A stretch of DNA of 64,000 nt, taken from NCBI GenBank assembly GCA_947623455.1, contig OX392543.1:18536757-18600756 (forward strand), in the 5' to 3' direction. The translations under genes and the position numbers were made by a program. The notes under the pieces are model-generated. The model was not told the DNA's origin and did no database searches. It worked only from the letters and a program-made list of their open reading frames with translations. Numbering within the stretch: the stretch's first letter is position 1; each line of letters opens with the position of its first letter. Of the stretch, positions 44,385 through 56,289 are shown one piece after another. The stretch comes from Mimachlamys varia. Taxonomy: Eukaryota > Mollusca > Bivalvia > Pectinida > Pectinidae.

Positions 44385-44454
44385 GTATAGTAAGACCCTA
44401 TTTATGTAAAACTTGTTATTCATGCTACAACCACTGAAGGAAGCGGATAGGAAG

Positions 44455-44823
44455 ATGGCTGACACAGATCTAGCGAGAGGGGTAAGTATTACACGGTTTT
44501 ATTAGAAGGTAGGCATGATTAATGGTAATCACTGTTATTGAAAGTTGGTGATACATTGCGTATGTGATAGAACGCTCCCTATAACATCATTGGTCAAGCA
44601 GTATGTGTATAGCATTAATGTACCCTGAGCTACATAACAGAATTGATGCAATACTTCATTTCACAAATGTGTCATTTGGAGAGCTTCATTGTTACCTTTA
44701 ATACTGCCTTCCGTTAAAACAGCCTTTGTATCCTCTCTTCAAACCTTGTTTCCTGTCACTGGCATCATTCATTTTAGCAAACCTGTCATTGATATATTTC
44801 CCTAGCTTAAATGTTAAATTCTG

Positions 44824-44855
<32 letters not shown>

Positions 44856-44927
44856 GATGATGATGAATGATAATGACGATGATGATGATGATGATGATGA
44901 TGATGAATGATGATGACGAGGATGATA

Positions 44928-44971
<44 letters not shown>

Positions 44972-47900
44972 TACTATTGGTGTTGATTTATCAGATTATA
45001 CACCAACAAATCGTGAAATCTTTAAACAAATATTTAATAAATGATATAACTGGCTTTTATGATACTTTAATTCAGGTATAAAAAGATGACGTAACACACA
45101 CACACACGCTGCACCTTTTGAATTTAGTAATATATACAGTATGCCGAAAAAATGAATTAATCTGCACCATACAACCGTTTCGTACTTCTTAAAAATATTT
45201 TTTTCAAAATTGACTCCGGTCTCCAATAAAAACTAATTAAGTAAGATAATGTGTTTGAATTACAGGAAACTTTCAGAGGATATTGTCTTTGCATCTTTTT
45301 ACTCAAACCCTAAGCATATAAAATGTATAAGGAAAAAAACCCAAGGAAAACATACGATTATTAAAACACAATGACATGTTTACTAGTCACCCTGGTAATA
45401 ATACATAGATACAATCATTTTCTTTACAGACTGTTTACAGTCGTTAAATCACCTTAACTACGATGAATATTTCATCAAGATAAATTAATCATTACCAAAT
45501 AAGGAACCAATATTGAAGTAAGTCATTAGGTCTGGTAAATAATAACATAGATAGCATAACATCGTTACTATCTGAACAATAAAATATACATCAAAGGTAT
45601 TTTGTTTTGTTTTGTGTTGGTTAGTGTCACATAAATACCTGTTGTTTCCCGTAGTACCAACTGTGTTGTTGAATGAACACGATGTTCTGAATTGTTTTCT
45701 GTTTTACGCATTAGTTGTCACTGTCTATGTTTGGGCTAAATTTATTTCCTTGATGAGGCAGAACACGCTTACTTTTTACCATCACCCAGTGTGAACTTTG
45801 CGATAGTATCCTTAACTGTATGTTTCCTTTATTAATGTTTTGCCCCCGGGTTAAAATATTTTGAGTTTGTGTTGCAGTTTCGTTGACACCTCAGTTTTAA
45901 ACTTATTTATAATTGTATAGCTTTTGGCTACATATAATGTAACTGGTTATTGATGTATACTGTGAAAACGGATGCAACTCGAAATTGAAAAGACATCCTT
46001 CATTACAAATTCCTTTAAATAAATGAAAAACTGTGCATAGATATCACACTGCTTCTTGTTTAGATGGTTTAATGCATAGCCGTAGGAGAAATATACTTAA
46101 AGCATACTTATTTTAAGTATTTTATACATAGATATAAACACATACAGAGGCTAAATATTTTTCTAATCAGGATATTATTCGACTCATATTTTGAGTTAAT
46201 GTTTTCTTACTTAATTAGTATTTTTATCTTATGAATAAATAAGTAAGTGTAAGTAACATTCCACGTCCATAACTGATCAGAAAATCATTACTAACACATT
46301 TAAGAGACGTTCAGTACCACTATATAATAGTAACAGGAAGATGTCGTTACCATGTTAAGTACATGTACAACACGTAACTATGTATACACGGCGACCAGTT
46401 TTATAAATGCACATTTTCTAGCGTGAAAGAGAGATTCGAGTAGACTTTTAAATACTGCGATATATTAATTGAAGAAGAATTAATAGATGCATTAAAGTAA
46501 TTTATTAATGACTTTAACAACTTGAGATATATATATATATATATAACTTGTAAAAACAAATTGTATATTACAACATAAGTCTGACATTCTTCTAACCGAC
46601 AATCGTTCTTGCCTTTCTGTGTGTCTCCGAAACCATCATATTTAGACATTATACATAAAACCTATGAATAATGTTAAAAGAAATATTTTTGTACTCTCAA
46701 ACGTTAGCCTATATCTGTATTATTAAAGAGATAAGCAAAACGAATTGGCGCACTTGGAATTCTTGCTGCAGAAAGCAATGTTTAGAAACGATGTTGGTTT
46801 AGCATTATCTTTAATGGAAACAAAATTATTTTTACACACTCAAATTTTAAAGCAATGATTACATTCAAAGGGATAAACGCAATGATGAATCGGCACACTC
46901 TAAAACACAATATAAAAAATATACAGATACTGTAATGAGCGCATACATAATTTAATGGAATGATGTAAACAAGAATATCACTAACTAATATCAGAAGGAA
47001 TTAAGACGTTGTCATTTCTATTAGAAAACTTGTTTAAATGATACTCATTCATCCATTCATCCTTCTCTTAGTGCTTTTCCGTTTTCATAGAGAGGTCATT
47101 CTTTAAATGCATCACTATAATATATATCCTTCTTTAATATTGGTAATCAATGTCCATTATAGAATTTAAACCCTATAATGGGCTAGCTGCAATCCTAATG
47201 GATTAGTCAGAACGACCTAGAACGTAGAACCAGCCGAAAAATATACTAGTACATTTATAAATTCTAATGTTTAGGCTATTTGCCAAAACTAGCCATAAAA
47301 TCAAGACCACTTGGTGCATCGCCATTTCTCCATAAACGCACTACTCTATTCAAACTGATAAAAGTATTTTTAACATGAGTTGTTTGATACAGTAGGGAAT
47401 ATTTAACCCAAGGTAGTAATACAGGTTTGCACATGACAACTTCCGTTAAGTGCGGTTAAATTGAGTTATTAGTTACAAATTTATTTATTACAATAACCAC
47501 ACATTCAATCGATTTTCGGCTGATAACGATGAACTTATTTAAATAAATACCTCATAAGAGAATATATATTTCAATAAAACGTCGATAATAATGCAAAAAT
47601 CATAAGCTATATTACATTTTATATTTTGAACTGTATTACCCCCAATCTGCTTTAATTGAATAAATCATTTCAAGTATAACTGTTACAGAACAAATTGATT
47701 TTTAAATCAGTTATGTAGGCATGAGGATCATTAAGATCTTCACGAAAAAACAGAGGAAACGAATTACACACGACATCGTATGTCGGCATCAGTCATGGAC
47801 AATTAAACGCGAATTTAATTACTCATATCTAAACAATTCATTTAATGCCCCCTATAAATAAACACAAAATTGGTTTATGGAAAAACATCTCCTTCTTCGA

Positions 47901-50900
47901 ATATTCAAACCCACTCTTTTTACTTTTGTGTTGAATTAAGCAAAAGCCCAATGAAGTCGATTAGAATTATTTTATCTTGAAGAGTTGTAAAGTCAGTCAT
48001 GCATAACCACTGTTTTTAAGTAACAGTCGTTCAACTGCTTTTCTGTTATATTCATATAGGGAACTCTTTACCAAAACTCTTTTGAGTAATGGCACGGTAC
48101 ATAATATACACAATTTCATAGCACACGATTTGAAATTATACTATTTAAATTGTACTTCTGAATTAATAAATTAAAGGGGTTTTACGCAACCGATCACTTT
48201 GGATTCACACCTTTTGGCGCCTAGCATCACTGAGTCCTAGGAGGACGAAACAGCTGTATCATTTTTTCGGCATACTGTATCTATTACTAAATTTAAAAGG
48301 TGCAGCACATGTGTATGTTACGTCATCTTTAGTAAAATCCTGGTTAAAGCAGTCATAACTCTGTGTTATATTTATCAATGACCCCTCACAACTGCCACAA
48401 CATGTAACCACATATTTAGATGTTTTCCTCGTTGATACGATAGCTTTAAAAATCATATCTGGAAAGAAAATATTACAAAAATAATAACAATAAACAAAAG
48501 GTTAGATGATTACAAACAAGAATTACATAGAAGCGAATGTGTTGCCAATGTGGTCAATATTAGAAAGACTATAACGAGACATATACACTTTTAAGATTAA
48601 TCTTTTTTTCATTTTTGAAGAATCATAGAGCCCCAATGGAACGCAAAGTTATCGCACGGAAATAATTGTTTGGACATCAGTTCTATTTAAAGCATCAGTA
48701 ATATTGATCATTGACCTTCAGATGTGTAGAAAAATCCGACGCAAGTAACAAAGCACTGTATAAAAAGCTTGATGGACCGAAGGAAATCTTTGTTTAAACG
48801 ATGCAACCGATTATTAAAATGACGACAAAAATAACAGAAAATAAACCATAATCCTAATTCATAATGGATTAAACTAGGGCTAAGATAGGAAAAAAGAATT
48901 ATGTACACAAATACCATTGAAAAGGCGTCTTCTGCTTCATCGACAACACCCGCCATATAAATCTAAGTTGCATTCAAGGAAATGTCACGTCCTCAAAGTG
49001 AGAACTTGCTTCATCAACCAGTATCTCTCGAATCCCTGTGCCATACGTTTGTTCGTCAGCAGTCGATATATATCACGACAATCTCGATATTGAAATACGC
49101 TAAACTGAACGCACGCGAAAATAAGTTGGTTTACAATATGTAGTCTGAAAAGGAGACACAAGAAGTGGATCGCAGCTCAACTGCTATACAAACATTGTAC
49201 TTTAGACTGCTTAATGACTGACCTACATTGTACCTGGCAAACGAAAGTCAGGTAGCTCTGAAAAGACTGAAGTATCCTGCAGTTATTCAAAACGAAGAAG
49301 TATCCTGCAGTTATTCAAAACGAACTAAAGAGAATATATTGTGTGTAAGATATAATACAGTGGCATGGACGACGAATCCTTTAGTGAGTATTTCTATTGT
49401 TGCTTTACATTTTCAGGGATTGAAGTTTGAAGAAAAGACCAATGGAAACAACACACGTCCCGGATCCTGCACACAAGGCATCAACAAGATATTGGTATTA
49501 TATTTTTTTATTTAATCACATTGATATAAATCCCCATAATTATTGTAAGAAATCTGCCATTAACGAATAAATTTCTCACGATTCATTAGAAGAGTAAATA
49601 CTTCAAAAAGTACTTCATATCAAAGAATTAAGTATCTTTCCTTCAAAATGAAAATAAACATTACAAAAAAGAATAAAACAAGTAATAAGTTTTTGTTTAT
49701 ATTTCGCTGGTATTTTAGGAATATAACGATTTCCCTCATCCCTGGTACTCCAGGAAAACGCTCACTCTGGCTCTCTGCAATCTTGGAATATGTCTTAGCA
49801 AAGTCTTAGTTATCTGATTTGTGTCGTGTGCAAAACAAATACCTGTCGCTGTTTTAAGACACCTGTCAAAAGGAGCTACACTCAACCTCGTCGACAAAGC
49901 CGGTAAATGTTACCGTTATGGAACCGCGAGATTATTTTATGTTCCAAAATGAATCAAACCAAGTAAGCAATGACATATTCCAGATGTGGAAAGAATGAAA
50001 GAGAGCGTATCTAGTGTGATGCGTTTCCTTAATAAAACGGATATTTTATAGTTTACTACGTATTTCACACATGATTAGCCTGGTTTTTAACGAATCTTAT
50101 TTGTTTCAGCTGGTACTGGTTGTCTGTTTAGCAGTGACTATTCTTATTGTTATTGCAATTCTGATATGGAGAGAATCCATGTAAGTTGTTGTTTCTATAC
50201 ATTATAGCATGTTTAAGCTCATAATGCATTGAAATGATTGTAAGGAACGCCAGAACACAATCCACCTAATTGACTTAGAAATATAATAACATAGAATTAT
50301 TCAGCATTCAACTAAAAATAGCTTAGCATTGCAAACGTAGAAATAATAATATTTAACTATTTCGCTTAACAATGTTAACATCTAAAACATAGAATTCATA
50401 TTTTACTAAATAATTTTAGCATTATAAACATAGAAATCAGAGTAGCAATACAAACATATACATATAAATACATACCAAATATTTTTCACGAGTGGGGCTA
50501 ATATTTTGATATTTTTCAAGTGTGCGAAGCACGAGTGAAATAGGTTTGGTATTACTGAAGCAACTGTTAGATATTCTATTTATTAAATTTTATAGCAAGA
50601 TCTACAGTGGCAGTGTTTGCTTTTTCTGAATATCTTTTGTATCCTCCCGTGAAAGTCAAATGCTTGGCCCTCTGAACAATGACCTTCTACGAGGAGAACA
50701 TACATAAAAGAGGCCAAAAATGACTTGCTTTCTGCATTGTAACAGTTAGGCTTTGTTTATTTCTGTCTATCTCATTCATCCCTGAAGTCTATAATGATTT
50801 ATTTTAACCGTTGAATTAGAAGAGCATGAATGTGTTTTCAGTGGCATGAGTTAGACAGCGATTTCCTTTCCTCATATGACTTTGTCAAAAACAAAATGAA

Positions 50901-53900
50901 CTGAGGACGTGGAGAGAGTACCGTTAGTTGACGAAGGCAAAACCTGTTTAAAAGTTTGAGAGGGATGTAATTCTTAAAACTTCTTCTATGGAAACATGTT
51001 GGTGCCAATAGTAAAAAAAATGTCTGTCAGTCGTCACATAATTGTCTGCAGGTCGCCACTGAAAACAGCTGAAAAATAAAAGCATCGATGAAAAGTTTGG
51101 AACGATTAGTCTATATTTTCCACCGTATGAGGGAGATTTTTAAGCCTCTTGCTTGCCGGAATTACGAAATAGCTTTTGTACCAATTTAGTTTCCTCAGTC
51201 GTCTGCTAAGCTTTGCTTTTAGGCCCTTGCATAGCATCACTGACGAATCCTAGAAGGACGAAACAGCTGTATGGTGAAGTTTAATTCATTATTTGGCTCG
51301 CCAGTGTCTTATTCTTAGTTATAAAGGTTTTACTATCGTGTATGACTGTTGTACAATTCGGTAAGGATCGTCCCTTGATCGTTCTCATCTGGTGAAGAAT
51401 GGAATTGTTTATGAAACAAATGTAGCATGAACTGCCTTATTTCGAAAGAAACACTTTTCATTACCAGATGAAGGTCAGCATTATCAATAGCTATGGTCAA
51501 AGCAACATACTTATACTGTAAAAGTGGAATTTTTTGCGGTGTGGAAATTTATTTCGCTGGCATTAAATATCCGCGAATATAACCACACACGAACATATTT
51601 AACACTACTCAATCTCTACAGTGTATAATAGTAATACAGGTACACAGTGCAAAACAGTGTTTGACAGGGCGAAAATTTCCACAGCGCGAACAGTTTGAAG
51701 GCTGACTAAGAAAACAATTTCACTCGCGAAAATATTGGCTTTTACAGTATTTCGAATGACGTGTTTTACCAATAACGAACACTACAGTTTGAGGCTTGTG
51801 CCAGTTAACGTAAACATGTAATCTCGTTGTATAGCTATTATATATATATAAGAAACACGCAAACACAAATGACGAAGGAAGACAATTTTGTGACTCGTGC
51901 CCTATCCGGGCCTCGATCTTCAGCACCAAATCGCCTAGCCAGAAATACCTGCGGCCGTTACCACTGCGCCAACTCGACAGCCCCAAAAAAGGATAGACCT
52001 TGTGTTATGGTTTAATCAAGTAAATTACAATATATTTAAACACAAAAGAAATCACTACAAACATGATATGAATATTTAGTTTAAGATATTCTTTGAAACT
52101 TTGGAAAAAAATATTATTTATACGCACATCTATTGTTACGGGCAAAACAAGTTAAGATTCGGTGGAACCAGAGACGTATAAACTTTTTTACGTCTTTGGT
52201 AGAGCCGCTTGAGGCCAACTCAGTAGTATTCAAAACATTTTTTGAGTCCATATAATATTATGTTGCCCTTGTGACTTTCAGCCTATTATTTTTGTCTGAA
52301 ATACTAATCGAAAGATATGTTTTGTTTTCTGATTCTCAGAGAAGACAAAGGCATCAATAAAAATACATTACAGAAATTCTACCCAGGATATTTCCGGACA
52401 GAAGCAGAACAGTTGGAATTCGAGAGAAAATCAGTTATCTATGTCCCGGTGAAGAAAAACTTCACAAGTCCTTTGTATTGCCGATTCAACTGTGTCCCTA
52501 AAGTCTACACCACAACAGAGAGTACAACAAAGAGTACAACAGTGGAAACAACAAATTACCCAACAAACGGAACAACAAACGGAACAATACAATCGCGGAA
52601 GCGCCGATCTGCACCAGATACCACGTTCAACGGTTGCTGCCAGTCGTAAGTGTTTTTTGTACTGGTTCAAAGATTACCTTCATGCTGCACCTTAAGGATG
52701 TACACCTCTGAGAAGTCAAAATTTTCCTGTATCAAACTTTTTTTCTAATATACATTTGTGGATAAGGGAGTTCCAGGCATGTCAGAAAATGCAAAAATAA
52801 TGATATGTCAGTGTGCTCGTTTTTGTGCTATGATCGGTCAAAGATACCAATATGACATAATAAGGGATTTTAAGTCAATTTTGTAGTTTTGACCAATTGT
52901 GGGACATTTTCATACAATATCTTCCGAATTGGTAATTCGAAATGTATGAATGTTTGCAGAAATGAAAAATATAGTTTTCTTTTAAGTTATGGAAGTAAAA
53001 TTTCTCTAACTTAATATTTTTACTCAGGAAAGCAATTTGAGTTACCCCTACCCCTTATTTTTTAATGAGAAAATCCTCATATTTTCACCATTTTTTGCAG
53101 ATTTAACGCTTAATAGTTCTGATATCGAACTTTTTTAATATTTGGTGGATGAAAAGAAAATGGGTTTCTCTTTCTAAAATCGTTATAAAAATGGGGGGTT
53201 AGTGTGCTTAATTTTGTGTCTCTTTATTATTTGTGTTATTTTTCACACGCTTAATCTTCCGGAACACCTGGTCTTATTCTCTTGTACTTTTACAAGGGTC
53301 TCCATGTGGATCTTTTTCTTTTTTCGTATTTTACCCCTAGTTTAAACGATTTTGAGTTCGGATTTTGGTTTTGTTGACGCTTCGGTATTCTGTAATTTAA
53401 AAGAAAAACAATTAGTAATAGATACAATTCGCCGAAAAAATGAATTACACTGCATCATACAGGTGTTCATAATACTGAACTCAATTTGACTAGAACAGTA
53501 ACAACATGTCTTCTGCGCCTGTATCGCTCGATTTGGTATTTGTACAATCAAGGAAAAATGTTCCAAATAAAAGTACTTTGATAAATATTTCTATACTTAT
53601 TGAGGCTATCCCAGCATTCTCCTGCTTTCTGATATTTCACAAGAATTTATTCAAATATATGTTTATCTTAATCGTATGCCCGTTAAGTAGCTCAATGTTA
53701 TTTGTTTGGAGAATTTCTTCAGCACTCTGGTTATTCTGAGAATTTGTAAATGTTTCCGACACATTTGACAATTGTGATCTTTAAAGTAGCTCAAGTCAGG
53801 TTCCTACTGACTGAAAGCACTACTCTAAGCCTATTATGGAACTATTTACAGACTTTTAGAATTGCAAGGAGTTAGTAACAACTCTTTTGTCCTGTTAATG

Positions 53901-54551
53901 TATATATATATGTAAATTTTTGTTTCTCTTTTCAGGAGCACATTCTTCATAAGTCCGACTTTTAAGGATAATTTGCTCGGCGTTTCGCGCCAATTTGTCT
54001 CACTGGATAATGCGTTCCAATTCTTCCAATCCGGAAGTTGCGAGTAAGTCCTCGTAAATCACAATAGTTCAATCATTAAGTTTGTCATATAGAAAATTTA
54101 ATCTTTGTCAAGAGTATTTGAAATCGTGTGAAAATGGGTTTTGATACTTTAATTCAGAAGCGATCCAAAGCGGTTGACAGTGACAGTGTTGTGGTGCATT
54201 CAGTATGAAAAGGTGTATTAGAATAAATCTCCATTATCGTCTAGATAAACATTGTTACAGATGCAGGTTTTGTATATAATTTGGTGTATTGAAATAATAA
54301 TGAACTTTAAACCACGAAAAACAAATCTCGCAAAAGGAATACAATATCATGTTAAAACAAAGTTTTGTTTGTTCCTTTCCAGATTTGCAATCGGCTGTAC
54401 GGGATGTACCTGTATGATGTCACAAGAGATTGATACAGCAGTTGTTTATAAACCCGGACGGAACAGTGACACCGCTGACGACATAGATGACACAGAAATT
54501 GACACGTTCTACTTTGAGAAATGTTGTAAATGCATTAATGTTGGGGGATAG
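44455..54551 (+). CDS. Type II membrane pro-ligand with furin site and Spaetzle-like cystine-knot domain (6 exons)
   Basis: The exons are 44455-44481, 49417-49494, 50110-50180, 52340-52645, 53936-54043 and 54383-54551 (stop TAG). All are GT-AG with matching phases; 759 nt, 252 aa. Residues 1-35 are a polar, probably cytosolic tail. Residues 36-55 are one transmembrane helix (LVLVVCLAVTI...LIW) with no cleavable signal. Residues 56-144 are a stalk with C106, C110, a Thr-rich tract and N-glycosylation sites N99, N135 and N139. RKRR at 145-148 is a canonical furin site. Residues 149-252 hold nine cysteines (158, 159, 196, 202, 205, 207, 244, 245, 247) and end in FEKCCKCIN. That ending and the N-x2-G-V...FVSLDNAFQFFQ...C stretch resemble the Spaetzle/neurotrophin cystine knot; this is inferred, not searched. 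Expected role: a furin-released extracellular ligand. Exon 1 is the weakest part; an in-frame start at 49228 continuing into exon 2 is an alternative. Confidence 0.72.
44820..44970. repeat. (GAT)n microsatellite
   Basis: About 150 bp of GATGATGAT with a few GAATGATAATGACG interruptions, in intron 1 of the Spaetzle-like gene. Confidence 0.97.
45100..45200 (-). repeat. Repeat R-B fragment
   Basis: CTGCACCTTTTGAATTTAGT, ACAGTATGCCGAAAAAATGA and ACCATACAACCGTTTCGTAC are the reverse complement of the R-B 3' part. Confidence 0.65.
45201..48060. other. Large intron DNA without recognised exons
   Basis: Part of the 4.9-kb intron 1 of the Spaetzle-like gene. AT-rich, with a short (AT)n at about 46528-46545. 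No exon or RNA gene is supported. Confidence 0.4.
48070..48340 (+). repeat. Interspersed repeat R-B copy
   Basis: GCACACGATTTGAAATTATA, GGGGTTTTACGCAACC, CATCACTGAGTCCTAGGAGG, ACGAAACAGCTGTATCAT and AAAAGGTGCAGCAC are in the same order as the 9.2-9.9 kb pair. Confidence 0.75.
48820..49170 (+). repeat. Interspersed repeat R-A copy
   Basis: CCATAATCCTAATTCATAAT, AGGCGTCTTCTGCTTCATCG, TCGAATCCCTGTGCCATACG, GTCAGCAGTCGATATATATC and CACGACAATCTCGATATTGA. It carries both halves of the family and ends about 250 bp before exon 2 of the Spaetzle-like gene. Confidence 0.7.
50478..50585 (+). repeat. Repeat R-C copy 3
   Basis: TTTTTCACGAGTGGGGCTAA, TTTTCAAGTGTGCGAAGCAC and GAGTGAAATAGG, then TATTACTGAAGCAACTGTTA. 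An internal ACGAGTG/CACTTG-type hairpin is visible. Confidence 0.6.
50770..50854. mobile_element. 91-bp-family foldback copy, degenerate
   Basis: CTCATTCATCCCTGAAGTCT at the left and TGTTTTCAGTGGCATGAGTT with A at the right, in intron 3 of the Spaetzle-like gene. Confidence 0.65.
51236..51335 (+). repeat. Repeat R-B fragment
   Basis: CATCACTGACGAATCCTAGA, AGGACGAAACAGCTGTATGG, and the downstream CCAGTGTCTTATTCTTAGTT. Confidence 0.7.
51890..51985 (-). repeat. tRNA-derived SINE head, minus strand
   Basis: On the minus strand, GAGTTGGCGCAGTGGTAACG (A-box TGGCGCAGTGG) is followed about 40 bp later by AGATCGAGGCCCGG (degenerate B-box). A variable-length arm between them resembles Leu/Ser-type tRNAs. 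It lies in intron 3 of the Spaetzle-like gene. Confidence 0.55.
52168..52199. repeat. Mini-palindrome CCAGAGACGTATAAA / TTTACGTCTTTGG
   Basis: A fourth member of the family clustered at 36643-37028. Confidence 0.65.
53262..53395 (-). repeat. Interspersed repeat R-A, minus-strand copy
   Basis: CTTCCGGAACACCTGGTCTT, ATTCTCTTGTACTTTTACAA, GGGTCTCCATGTGGATCT and GGTTTTGTTGACGCTTCGGT. It lies in intron 4 of the Spaetzle-like gene and is followed at about 53400-53480 by a minus-strand R-B fragment. Confidence 0.75.
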
Positions 54552-54688
54552 ATCTTCAGACACCGCAGAAGACGGCCAAGTCCAAGTTCTTTATTAACTT
54601 TAGTCTAACGACTCATCCGCCAAGTACACCACTCGAAAATATTTGCATTGCTTTGGGAAAAATCAGCATATGAGTGTTTATTTTTTCG

Positions 54689-54694
54689 AATAAA
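54689..54694 (+). terminator. Polyadenylation signal AATAAA of the Spaetzle-like gene
   Basis: AATAAA lies about 138 nt after the stop codon, just before a minus-strand R-A repeat begins near 54810. Confidence 0.5.
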
Positions 54695-54809
54695 TACGGA
54701 ATGCGAGAACAATTATGTGGAAAACAACCCAATTGCTGCGTCGGTCGGAGTAAGAAGAATCTGATAATGGTTCCGATTTTCTCTCCCTCGCTTCGATCTG
54801 ACAAAGATT

Positions 54810-54970
54810 ACATGGCGGGTGTCGTCTATGAAGCAGAAGACGCTTACTCTTCTGGTACACCTGGTGTTGTTCTTTTGTATTTTATAAGGGTCTCCAAGTA
54901 AATCTTTCCCTTGCACCTATTTTGCCACTTAGTTAACTCGATTTTGGGATCGGTTCATAGTTTTGATTCT
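54810..54970 (-). repeat. Interspersed repeat R-A, minus-strand copy
   Basis: ATGGCGGGTGTCGTCTATGA, AGCAGAAGACGCTTACTCTT, GGGTCTCCAAGTAAATCTTT and ACTCGATTTTGGGATCGGTT. It follows the polyadenylation signal of the Spaetzle-like gene. Confidence 0.75.
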
Positions 54971-54974
54971 CAGA

Positions 54975-55890
54975 TTTTTTTTCAAGTACATGTACTAGTA
55001 GTGCATGATGATGATCGCCTGAATCGACTTTTTCATCGTTAGATATTTTGAACCATATTCGTCTTGCTTTTTCAAAGTCTGTGTGTAAACGAAACGCAAT
55101 AAGTTTTCGCAATAATTGACAAGCAATCTTTATTTTGAAATAATATATAAACTGTTTATAAATTTATCTCAACCCTTACAAACGTGTATGTACCCTTTTC
55201 GTAATATTAGACTCTACATATACATTGAAAATAAATGTTCACAACAACAATAAATATATCTAGGTTGCATCCGTTAACATCAACATTATTTTCATGTGTA
55301 GATATGATAGAAATATGATTCCACGATAGCATGTCATTACTAAAAACAGTATGCGAGACTGCGCTTGAAAATGGGATATGAAAACAGTCACTCTATGATG
55401 TCTGATAGTCACTCATCTGACAAGTCTCCGGGAACGTTTGGAATGTAAGAAATCTCCAATCGGGCAAGCAACGTGCACATTTAGGTAAGTTAAGTAAAAC
55501 GATGTTGTGTCCCATTCCATCTTGTGCTTAATCTTTGATTTTCGACCTCACACTGGCAGATAGTATAGTACAGTAGATTAAACTGAATGTAACTGTGCAG
55601 TCTTTCTATACAGTATGCTCTTTTAATGTAATAATGCAAGTAAAGTAAAAACAAATATCCTTAACTAATTTTTTCGCTGTTTCAACTTTAAAGTTTCAAT
55701 AACAATAATTGTTCGTTCTGTTAACGAAGTTCCTGTCGCGGCTCCTTAATTTTCGCGATTTCCGCATCACAACTAGTTCGCGGCAATTAACTTTTGCGAA
55801 ATAGACAATACGTAGATTGTTTCTTGCTTGAAACGTTTTTTATGTATAGCCCTCTACCGGGTATATCTTATCACGGAACTATTTTATGAT
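54975..55890. other. Intergenic DNA
   Basis: No exon or recognised repeat. Confidence 0.4.
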
Positions 55891-55898
55891 TTTTTTAA

Positions 55899-56276
55899 AG
55901 GGCCCAATATACGTAACTTTCGGGAAAATTTGAAGCGAAAATCAAGCCTAATAACTTTTTTATATTTATAGATTTAGTTAAGATTAACTGATATCAGCAT
56001 ACATCAGATATGAATTCTTACGCGGTTACCGGTACGGCAGCAGTTGAAAGTCGATATTTGTAAATATGCGTCCATTTTGAACTGTCTTCTAACTTCGGCT
56101 TGTTGTTGAACTGGGCCCCACCTGAATTGTTTTCAATTCTTTGGATTTTTCCAGAGTTTCTTGTAAGTTATAATTACTGCTCATAAGGCCTTAAACTTAT
56201 TTTGGTTATCAACAGGACTTTTTTCAGATTTTTTCAGAATCACGAACAATTTCCTGAAGTTACGTATATTGGGCCT
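55899..56276. mobile_element. 378-bp TTAA-flanked MITE, second copy
   Basis: AGGGCCCAATATACGTAACT at the left and AAGTTACGTATATTGGGCCT at the right, with TTAA at 55895-55898 and 56277-56280. It shares the interior AAGCGAAAATCAAGCCTAAT and GGGCCCCACCTGAATT blocks with 37564-37946. Confidence 0.85.
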
Positions 56277-56289
56277 TTAAGTGATTCAT

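Noticed and set aside
44820..44970. Poly-Asp/Met coding stretch from GAT repeats
   Set aside because: It is a simple microsatellite inside an intron.
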